Assembly (NCBI GenBank): GCA_964017065.1
Contig: OZ024784.1
Span: forward strand, 18,594,905 to 18,658,904
Length of the DNA: 64,000 nucleotides
Source: Haliclona indistincta
Lineage: Eukaryota > Porifera > Demospongiae > Haplosclerida > Chalinidae
Reading direction: 5' to 3'
The notes below the pieces were generated by a model. The model was not told where the DNA came from. It did no database searches and saw only the letters and a program-made list of their open reading frames with translations. A program made the translations under genes and the position numbers. The stretch's first letter is position 1, and each line of letters begins with the position of its first letter. Positions 27,080-39,126 of this stretch are shown here, piece after piece.

Positions 27080-29717
27080 TTATGACCGATAAAAGAGGGT
27101 AGCACAGATCAGCAAGGCCCCAATCACCAAGGCAACCACGAGAGATGTGAAGGAGATGTTTGGCCATGAGACAGATTCTGCTTCAGACCCGGTAACCATC
27201 TTGTCACACGTCAAACCCTGAGTGGAGTTGAAAAAATCTTCATTATCATACATACATTTAACCCTTTTCAATCGTTGCAGATTTTCCAGGTAGTAGCGCT
27301 CATCTGGTCTATCCAAATCCAGGTTAGGATAGTTACGATAAGAGCCTTTGTTCATGTACAGAGTCATTTCACGATAAAATTTGTTTAACCACGGTACCAG
27401 CGTGTCATTACTACAATTGGTCTTATTTGAAAAGTATGTGAGATATTGGTAGCCAAACAAGTTGTCACGATGAGGAAATGCAGTTTCATTGTTTGGTTTT
27501 TCAATCACACCTCCGAGTGAGTCCATCTGAACAGAAACTGACATGTTGTTGTAACATCTTGTGTCATTGCTGAAATTGAGGATTTTATTAATGATTAGTT
27601 CCATGCCAGTTTCGGAAAGGTTGACTTTCTGATATCCTGAGTTCATGTTGAAAGGTTTTCCACAACATTCTGTGGGTAACTGCTTACACCGGTCGAAGTC
27701 TTCCTTGGTACCACAAGTGTTGTTATTCGTACAACCTGCCCAGAAAGCCATAGAACCAGTATAGTTGGCTGGAGTATACATACATTCTGTGGGGGTCGAG
27801 GTATTGTCTAGGTTAAGTGGTATATAGCCACTTGGAAACACAGGTACACCTGGAATCTGAATGAAAGAATTTTTGAATTTTTCACGGAATTCATCAACTT
27901 GAGATGTGTCGTTGGCTGAGATGTGTGCAGCAACCTGCAGCTTTGTCTGAGTTATTGTCAGTTGGCACCAAACAAAATCATTGGATTTGAAATATTCACT
28001 GCGTAGAAATTCTTGCCATTGCCTGAACACATGAAGCCAGTCTTGTGACTTGTAGTAATACACAATTGTATCAAAGTTGTATTCGGGTATTATATAATGC
28101 TGTAGTTCAAACAGATATACAACACCAAAGTTCCCATTTCCTCCTCCTCTCAGAGCCCAGAAGAGATCTTTAGTTGTGCTTGCATTACTGGCAATCACCA
28201 CATCACCTTCTGCATTCACCATCTCTATTCTCACTACATTGTCAGCAGAGAGTCCATATCTTCGTCCAATAATCCCTTGCCCACCTCCTAGTGTGAGTCC
28301 AGAGATACCAACTGTGGGGCAGGTACCACCTGGAAACAGAGATCGAACTGCTAGATCAGCACGTTGTGTATTCACCTCACTTAAGTTCCAAAGGTTTGCG
28401 TACACCTCTATTAGAGTATTTCCAGCTCCCATGTCTATGGTGTTCTCAGGGATATTTAGTGCAAATGTCTTTATCTGGCTAACATCAATGATAACTCCTT
28501 TACTAGCCGTGCTTACCCCGATGTAGCTGTGTCGACCGCCACGTATAGCCAGTAATAGGTCACGATATTTATTAACCTTTCTCAGAGCTCGAACATGTTT
28601 CACAGCTGCCTGGATACATTCTGCATTTTCTGCTAAAATGATAGAGCAAGGATTTGGGTTTTCTGGCTGGGCAGAGTTAAACTGAAATGCTGCCTTTGCG
28701 TAATCGATATCCGAGGCAGTAGCACAGCTCACTATAGTATTGCACACATCATTAGGAAAGCCATCATGATCTGGACAATCATCACAGCTTGGCTTAACAT
28801 AATTTTTATAGATCTTGTCGCAGTTCACCATGCCAGCACATTCAGCATCATCTCGTAAATAGCCGGTCGGAGTGAAATCAGCAATATGCACCGAACTTGA
28901 GAGCACTGCATATAAAAATAGCAGAAAAGGTTTTATTATAACCCATTATGCTGTCCTTATTAGTTTTCTTATACCACGGTGTTTACATAGACAGAATTTA
29001 TCTATACCATACTTTATATAGGGTTTCCTGTGTACTCATTGTAATCATTACTGCATGGTTTGAAGTGGTCACTCATGGGTATAGTTAATCACGCCCCATG
29101 CATAACTGTTGTGACCAACTATGCATTGACTATATGACGAAATAAGTGAGAATACCACATTTTCAAACAAGACTGCCATCTCAGTATAACATGACACTGT
29201 ATTGAATAACCATTTCGGTAAAGCCGGCACATTCAAATGTACACAATGCCACGTAATGATTATCACACAGATACGTAACACAATTCGGCATGTGCAGGTG
29301 TCTGTTGCACAAATTTTTTGCACTCACATAGCCGGTATTGTTGGTAGACAAGCTACAGCGGTTTCACTACTTCTTGCAATCTAAAAGCGTCAACCGTAGA
29401 GCGTAAACCGTGTTCAATCTAAATCACGCAATGTAATAACCTTCCAAATACATGTAAGGCACGGATGACGCTTTGGCTGTTGCAAGGAGTAATAAAACCG
29501 CTGTATAACACTGAGGCCAACCGCCGGCAAAAATTGTCACGACATCAATGTCATCATCAATTGTCACGACAACAACGGAGTTACGCAGTAGATAACAATC
29601 AAGCCGGATACAGCTAGTGCATGATAGAGCCATGCAATACTGTAAAACAATTAGCATCCATTAATTTTTACCTGCCAAGCAGAGGAGACCACCGATGCAA
29701 AGAAACGCATTCGCCAT
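27080..29717 (-). CDS. Secreted, membrane-anchored BBE-like FAD-linked oxidoreductase
   Basis: Two exons, 29672-29717 and 27080-28905, joined at phase 1, give 623 residues. Exon 1 encodes most of a signal peptide (MANAFLCIGGLLCLA continuing VLSSS). The FAD-binding PCMH domain follows: AIRGGRHSY, with the His that in this family carries 8-alpha-N1-histidyl FAD; then GGTCPTVGISGLTLGGGQG, whose Cys matches the second, 6-S-cysteinyl FAD link of berberine-bridge enzymes; and DLFWALRGGGNGNFGVV. A BBE-type C-terminal segment with RNYPNLDLDRPDERYY comes last. There are many N-glycosylation sequons and cysteines, and a terminal hydrophobic helix (SLVVALVIGALLICATLFY, about 600-618). An extracellular, membrane-tethered flavin oxidase of alcohols, sugars or similar substrates is inferred; the substrate cannot be read. 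The large catalytic part is uninterrupted by introns, unlike its neighbours, which may hint at retroposition or transfer; that is speculation. Confidence 0.88.
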
Positions 29718-29811
29718 GGCCTGCTGGGATAATGTACTCAGTTTCAAGTGGTTGGGAAAGGCCTCGGCAGTCGGCAAGGCTAGTACTGAGCTCTCCCAAC
29801 CGCCCCTGCGT

Positions 29812-29826
29812 AGATCTATATAAACC
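29812..29826 (-). promoter_or_regulatory. TATA-box-like element of the BBE-like gene
   Basis: On the minus strand GGGTTTATATAGATC lies about 100 bp upstream of the start at 29717, at a plausible core-promoter distance if the 5' UTR is about 65-75 bp. Confidence 0.45.
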
Positions 29827-29829
29827 CAC

Positions 29830-31585
29830 TAAGGTAGGGCGGGGTATAACTGAGACTCTCGTTGTCTTGTGGCCTAACGTTTGATGCGCAAATTGCGCTG
29901 CTCAAAAAGCTACACTACGCTCTTCCTAGCATTCAACGATGCTTCAAATCTCCATTACGCCAAGGTTTGCTAGTCTGCCAAGCCCGCGCCTTTCTACTCG
30001 CGACGGCGTGCACCCACTCCGGCGCTAAAGTCTCGATCCACTTCCAATCGACCTCCTGGAGCTGGATTGAACGCAATGCGCATTCGATTCGCATTGATTT
30101 CAAGCGATTCGTCATGTCATTGTGAACGCTGACGAACCAGATTTTAGTATGCACATGGTCCGAAGGTGGCTGAAGCAAGTTCAGTGAAGACCTACCAACG
30201 CTTGAGAACAGAAGGATATTATCATTGCCGATCGGATTCGGAAATGATAATATGTAGGGATGACCTCGAATTAAGATGGCGGCTACTATTGTGTGAAAAT
30301 GAGTTTCGCACACACATGATCTCTATTTTATACATTTATACTGCATTTTAACTATCTCTAAGTGAATCTGAAGTGTAAGCGCTTATAGGAAGTATATGAA
30401 AGTCGCCGGGACTGCTTGCTCGACGACAAAAATCAAGATGGCAACTCTCAGAGAGTCCGCGTTGCAGATCTTCGCTGTTTTAGCGTTTCTCTAGATTCCA
30501 GACATCTAGGATTGATCAGATGATTGTTCTGAGCATGGAAATACCTTTGGCGAAGCTGACAGACGTTTCTAAAGTGGTAAACTAAAATCGCCGCCCACGC
30601 GAATTGTTCATCTTTTCTTCTTTCTTTTTTCTTTGAACGAGCCTAGCGCTGTCCGCGAGTATTCCTTGAAAAACATGGTTTTTGGGCCGTTTTGGACTGA
30701 AGATGCCATTGAATAATTGGCAGTGGCTATTTTTACGGCATTACTAAACCCTCAACCCTAAACCCTAAAAAACCTTCTCCTAACTGTGCAAAGTTGGAAG
30801 AGTGTCCTAAACCGGGCCTTCGGCCCTTGTCAAGCCTAAGGATAGCGATGTGCGTGGGCATGGTCATGCGGCCGGAAATGTCTCCACCTTTTTCAATTCA
30901 AAAAGTGGAAATTGTCTTGCGCGACGTCTGAGTGCCGTTTAAGTGGCTAAAAACCTCCCCAAGCTTTCAGATATGCTGATTCCAACTAATTATGAAATTT
31001 AAGCGGATAATTCTTGGAAACAACGCTGTTTTGCTATGATCAATCAGAGCTAGATCAAAAAAACCTAGCAATTTGGTAATAAAAATTATTTTCGTAGTCA
31101 AACAGTTTGCAATGTTAGTTAAACTTGGAGAATGCCTCTGACCAGCACTTACAAAGATATTAGTAACTGTTTAGATAAGTGCATACGTTCTCCAAAGTCG
31201 CGCACAGCTGGAGTGTCATGCTAACTGGCCTGTTAGCCATATACTGTAACAGGCAAATAACTGGTCAAGCGTCCGTTTTAGCCATTGTTGTGGATCTGAC
31301 TAGTCGTAGTTTGCTTCAATAAGTATGCCGAACAGGTCAGCGTAGCCCAGGCTGTCGTGTCATACTCAAGATTACTGTTTTGCACCTATGCTACGAAGTG
31401 CGCAACAGCGCCGCTGTAACCAGGAAGCCGGCTTTGTAATGTAAATTGGTGGAGAACAAAATCACACAGTAACCGCCACAAAACGCGTTGTAACTCAGCC
31501 ATTTTAGCACCGATTCTAACGAAATTTAGATTTCTGTGCTGCTAAAGGTTAGCAGAAGCCACCTAGAACAACTATTAATGCTCGG
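29830..31585. other. Intergenic DNA without a supported gene
   Basis: Frames of up to 126 codons exist (for example minus 29933-30313), but they lack domains and splice structure. The stretch at 30741-30795 contains CCCTAAACCCTAAAAAACC-type sequence that recurs, diverged, at 63917-63960, which suggests a dispersed repeat. I see nothing else I can name. Confidence 0.5.
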
Positions 31586-31587
31586 AG

Positions 31588-32045
<458 letters not shown>

Positions 32046-32049
32046 ACAA

Positions 32050-32795
32050 GCTGTTGTACCAAAAGTTGTATTGAAGCCAAACAGAACAATGTAGCTGGGC
32101 GTGACTGTAACTGCTCTTCTCGCTCCGGCTCACCTGTCGAGCAGCTAAGTGAACTCAAACACGCTTTCGCTCGCTAGTTTCACTGCTGCCAATGGAGTCG
32201 CGCGAGTTGTACTATCACAGATCAAGCCTTCAAGTTGCACTGTAGCCATCTGTAGACAGTTTTGTCTATGAAGTAGGCCCGAGCGCTCAAGACGGCTGTT
32301 TAGGTTAGCAAATCACGCCATATAAACTTCAAAACAAAGGCTTTAATAGCAAATCTGTCAAATTTGATTTTCATAAACTATCGAGATCTACCTGTATTGC
32401 AAGTTTCAGCGCTTAGTAGCAAGCGGTTGCTGAGATACGCATTGCGAACATACACACACACACACACAAACCATAGACTTTGCACAAACGAACAGACTAC
32501 TGTATGTATGCCTCGTGGCTCCGCCCACACCTCGGCATAATTATTATAAAAAAGAAGACCATTGCCACTGAAGAATTCCCGCCAAAGTGTATTCCGAATT
32601 TACCCTCGAATTAGCATAAGTCACACTGATACAGTAGGTAAAATTATAATTTGGAGCTGCCCATTGTCTGTTTGCAAATAAATGGACTGGAAAAAGAACT
32701 TTAGCAACGCACTGCACTGCACAGGTTCTAAGCTTTGCAGTTTCTAAAACACAAAGTCGTTATTTCCCGCTCCAGGCAAAATTACGGAGCGCACG
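32050..32795. other. Intergenic DNA without a supported gene
   Basis: Apart from a short (CA)8 run near 32454-32468, I see no gene, RNA or defined repeat in this stretch. It leads into the TATA box of the next gene. Confidence 0.5.
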
Positions 32796-32796
32796 T

Positions 32797-32808
32797 GATA
32801 TAAATATA
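32797..32808 (+). promoter_or_regulatory. TATA-box-like element
   Basis: GATATAAATATA lies about 45 bp upstream of the ATG at 32847. That is a typical TATA distance only if the 5' UTR is very short (about 15-20 nt). Confidence 0.5.
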
Positions 32809-32846
32809 CGTACAGTAACATAACTTACACAGCGCTACAGTACAGA

Positions 32847-35800
32847 ATGGCTGAAATCAAGCTCCTATTGCTGGCAATAGTAATGGTCGCTCAACTTGCT
32901 CAAGCCATTGACGATGCCGACAATACCAGAGGATTATACATGATGCTTCGTAACGAGACTACAGGATTTGTGTCCGTGCGACAACTCGTCATATTCCCTA
33001 CCACAAAGTCGGAGACCATGGCAGGTCTGTCTCAGTGGAACGTGGGTCTGAGCCAGTGTTCCGTAAACGTGGAGATCATTGGTTACTCGACTATGGATAC
33101 GGTCAGACAGACCTTCATCGGTACGTTCAAATAGACTAATACAGTGAGTAGAGGCACAATCGTCCATATTGGGCATACGTACAGTATACCCTCGAACCCT
33201 CTCATAATGTAGTTGTGTATCATTATACTACTGTGAACAAATTCACTAATGTGCCTATCAATGTCACGTCGCCCCAGCAATCAGGCATTTGACATAATTA
33301 TTATTCATTAATTTTTTATAATATTATGTGTATTTCGAGGTTAACGTGTAAGGCTGTTTTTTATGGAGTGCCAAATGAGACATAATTCGATTTTGTGTAT
33401 CGTTTCTGTGATTTGTGTGTTGATTTTGTGATTTGATTGTCGATTTTGAGATTCGATTGTCGATTTTGAGATAAGATTTTTAGGAAATAGATTTTAGATT
33501 TTGAGATTTGGGTTTAGGTTTTGTGATTTGATTGTTGATTTTGAGATTCGATTGTTGATTTTGCGATTAGACATTGCAGATTTCGAGACTCGATTGTTGA
33601 TTTCGATCAATTATCATTAATAAAGGAAAAAATGTGGGCGGAGCTTCTAACCATTCCTAGCCCTCGTGGTGCTGTTCCTACTGTCCCCGCTTTTGATTTC
33701 CCGTCGTCTTCAGTTTTGTGATCGGCCTAGCTCGTGTGATCTTGTTGTCCAGTTTGTTGTTGTACAGTTCCTTTGCTTTCCACTCTCCTTTTCTCTTGTG
33801 TGGTCTTGTTGTTCGTGTGCGTGGTCTTGTTTTGTTGTCCAGTTGCAGTTCCACCAGTTCTCCTATTTCCTTGCTCTCCATTTTATTTACAGGCTACGAG
33901 CCACGCCTTCTACAGCAGAGTTCTACTGCTACATGCATGTACGTCCCTGCCAATTCAACCTTGCGATCTTAGCATGCCTTCAATAATCCTGCTTCCAGCT
34001 TCACTGTGTCTGTTATGAACGTCTAGCACTTCAACATCTAATGCTGCATCAGTCATGCTACTATATCGGTCCCTTCGGCTAAGTCCCAATGCTGTTAAGC
34101 GTCTGTGCACTGTACGAGTTGAGCAACCCAGCATACGAGACATGTCAATCAGAGAAAAATCGTTCTGGAACAAATATACTAGGTGATCTTCACTATAATG
34201 CTTAGAGGTGGGCGTCCTGGACTATGTGCTCTAGCTCTAATTGTTTGTAGCAAACAATTTTCTACTGCTGCCACTAGTGCACACACTGATGCAATTAATA
34301 ATTGCATATTGCTTTTAGGTGAATATGGGCCCTCCATTGCCACACAACAAGCCAATAACTCTTCAGTGTGAGCAAGTACTTGATCTAAACTCTCAAATTG
34401 GCAGTACCAGAGAAATGCCGAACAATTTCGTTAACAGTGGCTTCCAAGTCGTCCAGCAGCTGATCAAGCAACTCCACATCCACTCTGTTCGCCATTTTAT
34501 GTGCCTATTAATATTAATAATTATTTATTACACTAATTGATTTTTATTAATAACTGAAGCAAACTCAAAATCGCTAAACCAACCATCAATCACAAAATTA
34601 TAATAATTTCTAACAGACTCTCAATGCTAATCTCAAACTCAAAAGTCCAATCTCAAAATCAATAATCGAATCTCAAAATCAATAATCAAATCACAAAACC
34701 TAAACAAAATTGACTATCTATTATTTCCTAAAAATCGAATCTCAAAATCGACAATCAAATCACAAAACCTAAACCCAAATCTCAAAATCTAAAATCTATT
34801 TCCTAAAAATCTAATCTCAAAATCGACAATCGAATCTCAAATTCGACTAACAAATCACAAAATCAACACACAAATCACAGAAACGATACACAAAATCGAA
34901 TTATGTCTCATTTGGCGCTCCATAGTTTTTAATATACGTCCTTGGTTAGCCACCGCTTCAGAAACCGGGAGTCATCTACTGTAAACAAGATCTTAATCCG
35001 AACTATGTTGATCGATTCAGGAAACACAGGTCTCTACACAGCATCCAAAATTTTGTGAGAAAATTCTAAATGTACATTCCAAATCCAGAGATTGGATTCA
35101 GAATTTTCTCACAAAATTTTGGAAGCTGTGTAGAGACCTGTGTTTCCTGACTAGTACCTACTTGTAGACCGAGTACTTACGGAGGGATTGAAACAGTTTT
35201 GTTTGAAAATTCGATCTACAGAGGATTTGGTGAAGCTTTGTATGCGGGACATTAACGCACTCTCTCCGTTTATCAACGATAACTTACAATTCAAGAATGG
35301 TAGCCGAATAGAACTGTTTCAATCACTCGAGGACATTGCTGGCTTGAAATAAGACGCTTTTCATAGACTAGCTAACACGTTATTTTGTGAGAAAAATTGC
35401 TACAGCGTTCCTGGGATTGTGCGCACCTAGCGCTGTGCAGATTTTGCCAAGAGTCGTTATGTATGTGCAGACGCACATTATGATGCTTCACAGCGAGTTT
35501 TGTGCCTTTTGTTCTTCTCTATCAGATGTTGCAGCAAAAAAAATTGCTCATTAATATTCATATTATTCGCAACCCGCCACCTTAAGGTGGCAGTATACCG
35601 ATGGGTGTGGCTACAGTAAGTTAGAACACAGCTCGCAGGCTGGACAACGAAAGCGAGCTAAATGAAACAGAGCTGCCACACATGAAGTACGAAGGTATAC
35701 AAAGATCAGAGCGTTAAAAGTTTAGGCATACCTTGAACAATTGCAAAGAAATGCAAAACCAAAAACAGCAGTTTTATTCACCAAAAATCAGGCGAAGGAA

Positions 35801-38367
35801 AAGTCTACACCGTTATCCACTTAAAAACGACTTACTCGAGGGCGGATTTCTGGACAGAAGAATCAATATCTTTTTTAAACATTACTAATCAACAAGATTT
35901 CATGGCGTCCAGCATAGTTTGACAAGAGCGTATACAGCCATAAAAAAGTAACGGTTATCTATCTTATAAAAAACTCTTCGAGCCGCCCTCCATTAGCTAT
36001 TTTAGAAAGTGCACCGCTCATCAAATAGCTAAAAAAAAGGCACTTGGGACTTTATTTTTGGTGAATAGTAACAGCACCTAGCTGATAAAAGCACGAAAGA
36101 CCAGCATGAATATTGTTATCGTCATGAATATTATTACGTCTGCGCAGGAATACGTGGGAAATAGATCAGCACCTGAACTAGCAACTATAATAATTTTCTT
36201 CTCATGCTCACTGTCTTGACTAGTATTCGAGCTAGACTACCACCGTCACCTGCGTCGCTTGTAACTCAGCTTTAGTAAGTCATTCATACTCATAAGCTAG
36301 CACACTTATACCATCATCCCTACTTTAGTGGCTGCTTACTGGCTATAGGCCAGCAATGCTGGTGTTGACTGAGACTCTACATTAAGTCTTATAAGTCTTA
36401 AGTGCTGCCACTAATGTAGGGATGCATGGTCTATTAGCCAGCTGCAATCGGGTTACCATTCCGTGTTATTTCCTTGTTGGTTTACATTATGAGCCAGTGG
36501 CAGATTTCATCTATCGTCCGTGCATCCCTTTGATTTCATCTTTTTTATTTTTCTTGTCTGAGTCAAACAGCAATGTAGTTGTTAATAATTGTATTCATGA
36601 CTCGTAAACCCCACCAAACATTAATTTTTTTTATCAAAGAGTGACTGAGGGACCGGTTAAGGTGGCGGTATACTGGTATACCCGTTTTTATGAATATTAA
36701 TGAGTGACTTTCTTTTATCTGTAGCTCGTGACAGAGCAACGCTAGCAGCGTGAAACTGGCTCTGATGCATCAATGAGTGTGTCTCAATGTATAATGCAGC
36801 TTGAAACGTTGCACAATATTCTACACCAAGGAATAATGTAGGAACAATCGACATCGTACGGATACGCATTTTTCACGCCAAAAATCTCTCCTGACTAACC
36901 GTGCAGCAAAGGTTACCAGCTGAAATTCGACTCTTATAAACCATTTCTAGGTGCTGACGAAGAGTTTTGTTGACCCACGCTGAACGTAGCTGTTCTATGC
37001 ATCGACAAACATGGACGTCACTGCAAAATCAGCCATGATTTAGAATGTAAAAGTGTTTTTCTTAAAATCAGAAAAAGTAAATGCAGAAAACTCTTCGTCA
37101 GCACCTAGAAATGGTTTATAAGAGTCGAATTTCAGCTGGTAACCTTTGCTGCACGGTTAGTCAGGAGAGATTTTTGGCGTGAAAAATGCGTATCCGTACG
37201 ATGTCGATTGTTCCTACATTATTCCTTGGTTTAGAATATTGTGCAACGTTTCAAGCTGCATTATACATTGAGACACACTCATTGATGCATCAGAGCCAGT
37301 TTCACGCTGCTAGCGTTGCTCTGTCACAAGCTGCAGATAAAAGAAAGTCGCTCATTAATATTCATAAAACGGGTATACCGCCACCTTAATATGATTGAAT
37401 ATAAATCAATGCATTGTTAATTGATTATATTCAAACTTTTAGCATTAATTTTGGCTGTTTACATGTATTGTGATTGTAACAGCTTGTTTCAATGAATCCT
37501 CCTTGACAAATTTAGCATTTATGACTAATTAGTGCTCTTTTGCTATAGTATTCAGCATAATAGTTATGGTAATAAAAATTATTTCTGTTTCATACAGGAC
37601 AGTTCATGGGCCTTCCCTATTTCTATGCTGTTAACCTTTCTACTAAGCAGGTATCACATATTCCTGCTAAAGGTGGATATGAGATGTACCAGTGCCTCTC
37701 TGCTGACACCAAGACAGGCAACTTGATAGCCATAGATGGTTATTTAAACCATCTCAACTCGATTAATCTTTCCAATGGCAACCTGACTTCATTGATGAAT
37801 GTGTCAGTCTTAGCTGGCAAGCTAGGTAATGGTTATTCATATGATAGCGATAAGATGGTGCTGTACTCACTGTCCATGGATTCTGGGAGCATGTATTCTA
37901 ATCTGCTTTATATCATTGATATTAATAATAAGAACATAGCCACACACCATATTTCAGCCCAATACAAATTGTGTGGTATCAGTTATGACTCACATACTGA
38001 GGAGCTGTTTGCTATGGAGTACCAGGCTGGGTGGCATGATAGTCTTCAATCCTCAAGTTTCACAGTCTACATTGGACGAATTGATCTACAGACTTGGAAA
38101 TTTGAACGCCTAATGAACCTGACTGTGCCATTTTATTCAAACAATTTCCTGACGACATATTCCTCAACTCGAGGATGGTACGTGGTAGCATGGCCCGAAC
38201 CAGACTATGACCCATATGTGAGCAGCAACAATGGAGTCCTACAGGTTGTGGACGTGAGGAATAAGACGACTATCTATAACAAACAGGTCCAAGGTTGGAA
38301 CATGAGAGGAAAGGTCGGTGCTGGTCAAAACACACAACTCCTACTGAACATAGCATTCAGTGACTAA
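32847..38367 (+). CDS. Secreted protein, beta-propeller-like, unidentified family
   Basis: Two exons, 32847-33120 and 37598-38367, join at phase 1 across a 4.48-kb intron and give 347 residues. Exon 1 begins with a clear signal peptide (MAEIKLLLLAIVMVAQLAQA). The mature part has repeated strands of the form LYxIDINNKNIATH, VYIGRIDLQTWKFERL and VLQVVDVRNKTTIYN, spaced about 45-60 residues. That spacing suggests a WD/YVTN-like propeller, but no family signature is decisive. Several N-glycosylation sequons and few cysteines fit an extracellular protein. The joining is supported by a matching GT (33121) and AG (37597) and restored frame (FIG|QFMGLPYFYAVN). Exon 1 alone would stop six residues into the intron. 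Function unknown. Confidence 0.65.
33357..34931. mobile_element. Decayed DNA transposon with long, internally repetitive inverted termini
   Basis: The outer ends are inverted copies: left about 33357-33600, right about 34570-34931, beginning with a TATGGAG(T/C)GCCAAATGAG motif. Both arms consist of many short degenerate units built on GATTTTGAGATT/CGATTGT. The core holds fragments of a transposase gene on the minus strand. It lies wholly within the big intron of the secreted-protein gene. Exact ends and target duplication were not resolved. Confidence 0.7.
33955..34494 (-). pseudogene. Broken rve/DDE-type transposase N-terminal fragment
   Basis: Read on the minus strand from ATG 34494: MANRVDVELLDQLLDDLEA opens a frame that is broken by at least two frameshifts/stops (near 34385 and 34195). 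It ends in an intact helix-turn-helix stretch, FSLIDMSRMLGCSTRTVHRR, followed by LTALGLSRRDRYSSMTD and SRIIEGMLRSQG. This layout is that of the N-terminal region of an integrase-core (rve) transposase family common in fish and invertebrates; the catalytic core itself is deleted. It is therefore a non-autonomous relic. Confidence 0.6.
35017..35150. repeat. 51-bp inverted repeat hairpin
   Basis: Arms 35017-35067 and 35100-35150 are complementary with a single mismatch, around a 32-bp loop; the arm begins TCAGGAAACACAGGTCTCTA. Flanking sequence is not complementary. Confidence 0.92.
35151..36656. other. Intronic DNA with transposon ends, no gene
   Basis: Contains a head-to-head junction of two TTAA-element ends at 35574-35600 (GCCACC-TTAA-GGTGGC). 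No coding region is supported, and I could not find the distal ends of the elements that meet there. Confidence 0.5.
36661..37385. mobile_element. TTAA-flanked fold-back element (725 bp)
   Basis: Termini GGTGGCGGTATAC (left) and GTATACCGCCACC (right), immediately flanked by TTAA on both sides (36657-36660 and 37386-37389). Arms of about 305 bp (36661-36969 and 37083-37385) are near-perfect inverted copies around a loop of about 115 bp, so the same short frame beginning MRIRTMSIVPTLFLG is read outward from both arms. The TTAA duplication fits the piggyBac or Kolobok superfamilies. No transposase is present. Confidence 0.88.
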
Positions 38368-38558
38368 CTCATCTCCAAACAGCTCATCATTCCAATGCCT
38401 CTGTCACACAATAATCACTCCCTTTTATCTAATATCTTATTAACAACATGCCTATGGCACAAATTTGAATCTTGGGTTGCGGTGTGTTGGTTGCAGGGCT
38501 TCTGTCTTTGAGATGTCCGCTTATGGTTATGGGAGTGGCCCAGCCAGGGCCAATGGCT

Positions 38559-38929
38559 ATGCAGCGATCTGGGCTGCAGATTATCAGCGAGGCAGAGTTA
38601 GCTAAGCACAACACAGAGGACGACTTGTGGGTAGTAGTACACGGTCTAGTGTATGACCTGACTACTTTTGAGAAGGTATGATCATAGTATGATGTATAAA
38701 AGACGATATTGTGTCGAGCTCGCTGTCTTGGTCCTCGCAGCATCCTGGCGGGAAGGATATCTTGATTAAACATGCCGGTGAGTAGGATTCTCATTGATTC
38801 TGACGTGTTTTAATGTTTACTTTAGGTACAGATGCCACGAAATTCTTCATCGGACACTCATCAGGTGCGAGGCGGATGATGGAAAAGTATCTTATTGGTC
38901 GCCTAGCGCGTAATCTTTTGTTTGTGTAA
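38559..38929 (+). CDS. Minimal cytochrome b5-domain protein A
   Basis: Three exons (38559-38675, 38741-38777, 38826-38929) give 85 residues, essentially one cytochrome b5 heme-binding domain: LWVVVHGLVYDLTTFEK, HPGG (first heme ligand His) and FFIGHSSGARRM (second His). There is no membrane anchor or signal, so a soluble electron-transfer or heme/steroid-binding role is likely. The two heme His are 22 residues apart, where the canonical domain and the neighbouring copy have 24, owing to a 6-bp deletion. An upstream in-frame ATG (38524) would add about 12 residues; the chosen start matches that of the duplicate gene. Confidence 0.82.
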
Positions 38930-39126
38930 TAATCATGATTTTATTAGATTTATTAAATCCATGCCACAGCAAAGTAATGTTGAGAAACCTTTGCGCAGCA
39001 TACTGCTAGCTACAAGCATAGATACATTGTATATAAACATCAATGCTGCAAGCAACTCGTGGGCGTGGCTCAAACCTTACTTTTGTTATCGGACATATCC
39101 GTACACACATCCGTATATTAACTAGA

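Noticed and set aside
29933..30313. 126-codon minus-strand frame
   Set aside because: No homology recognised and no promoter or exon logic; probably chance.
30741..30790. Telomere-like CCCTAAA motif
   Set aside because: Only two or three imperfect units, shared with another interspersed site; not a telomeric array.
36657..37389. Two similar small proteins (MRIRTMSIVP...) on opposite strands
   Set aside because: They are the two arms of one fold-back element, so similarity follows from the inverted repeat.
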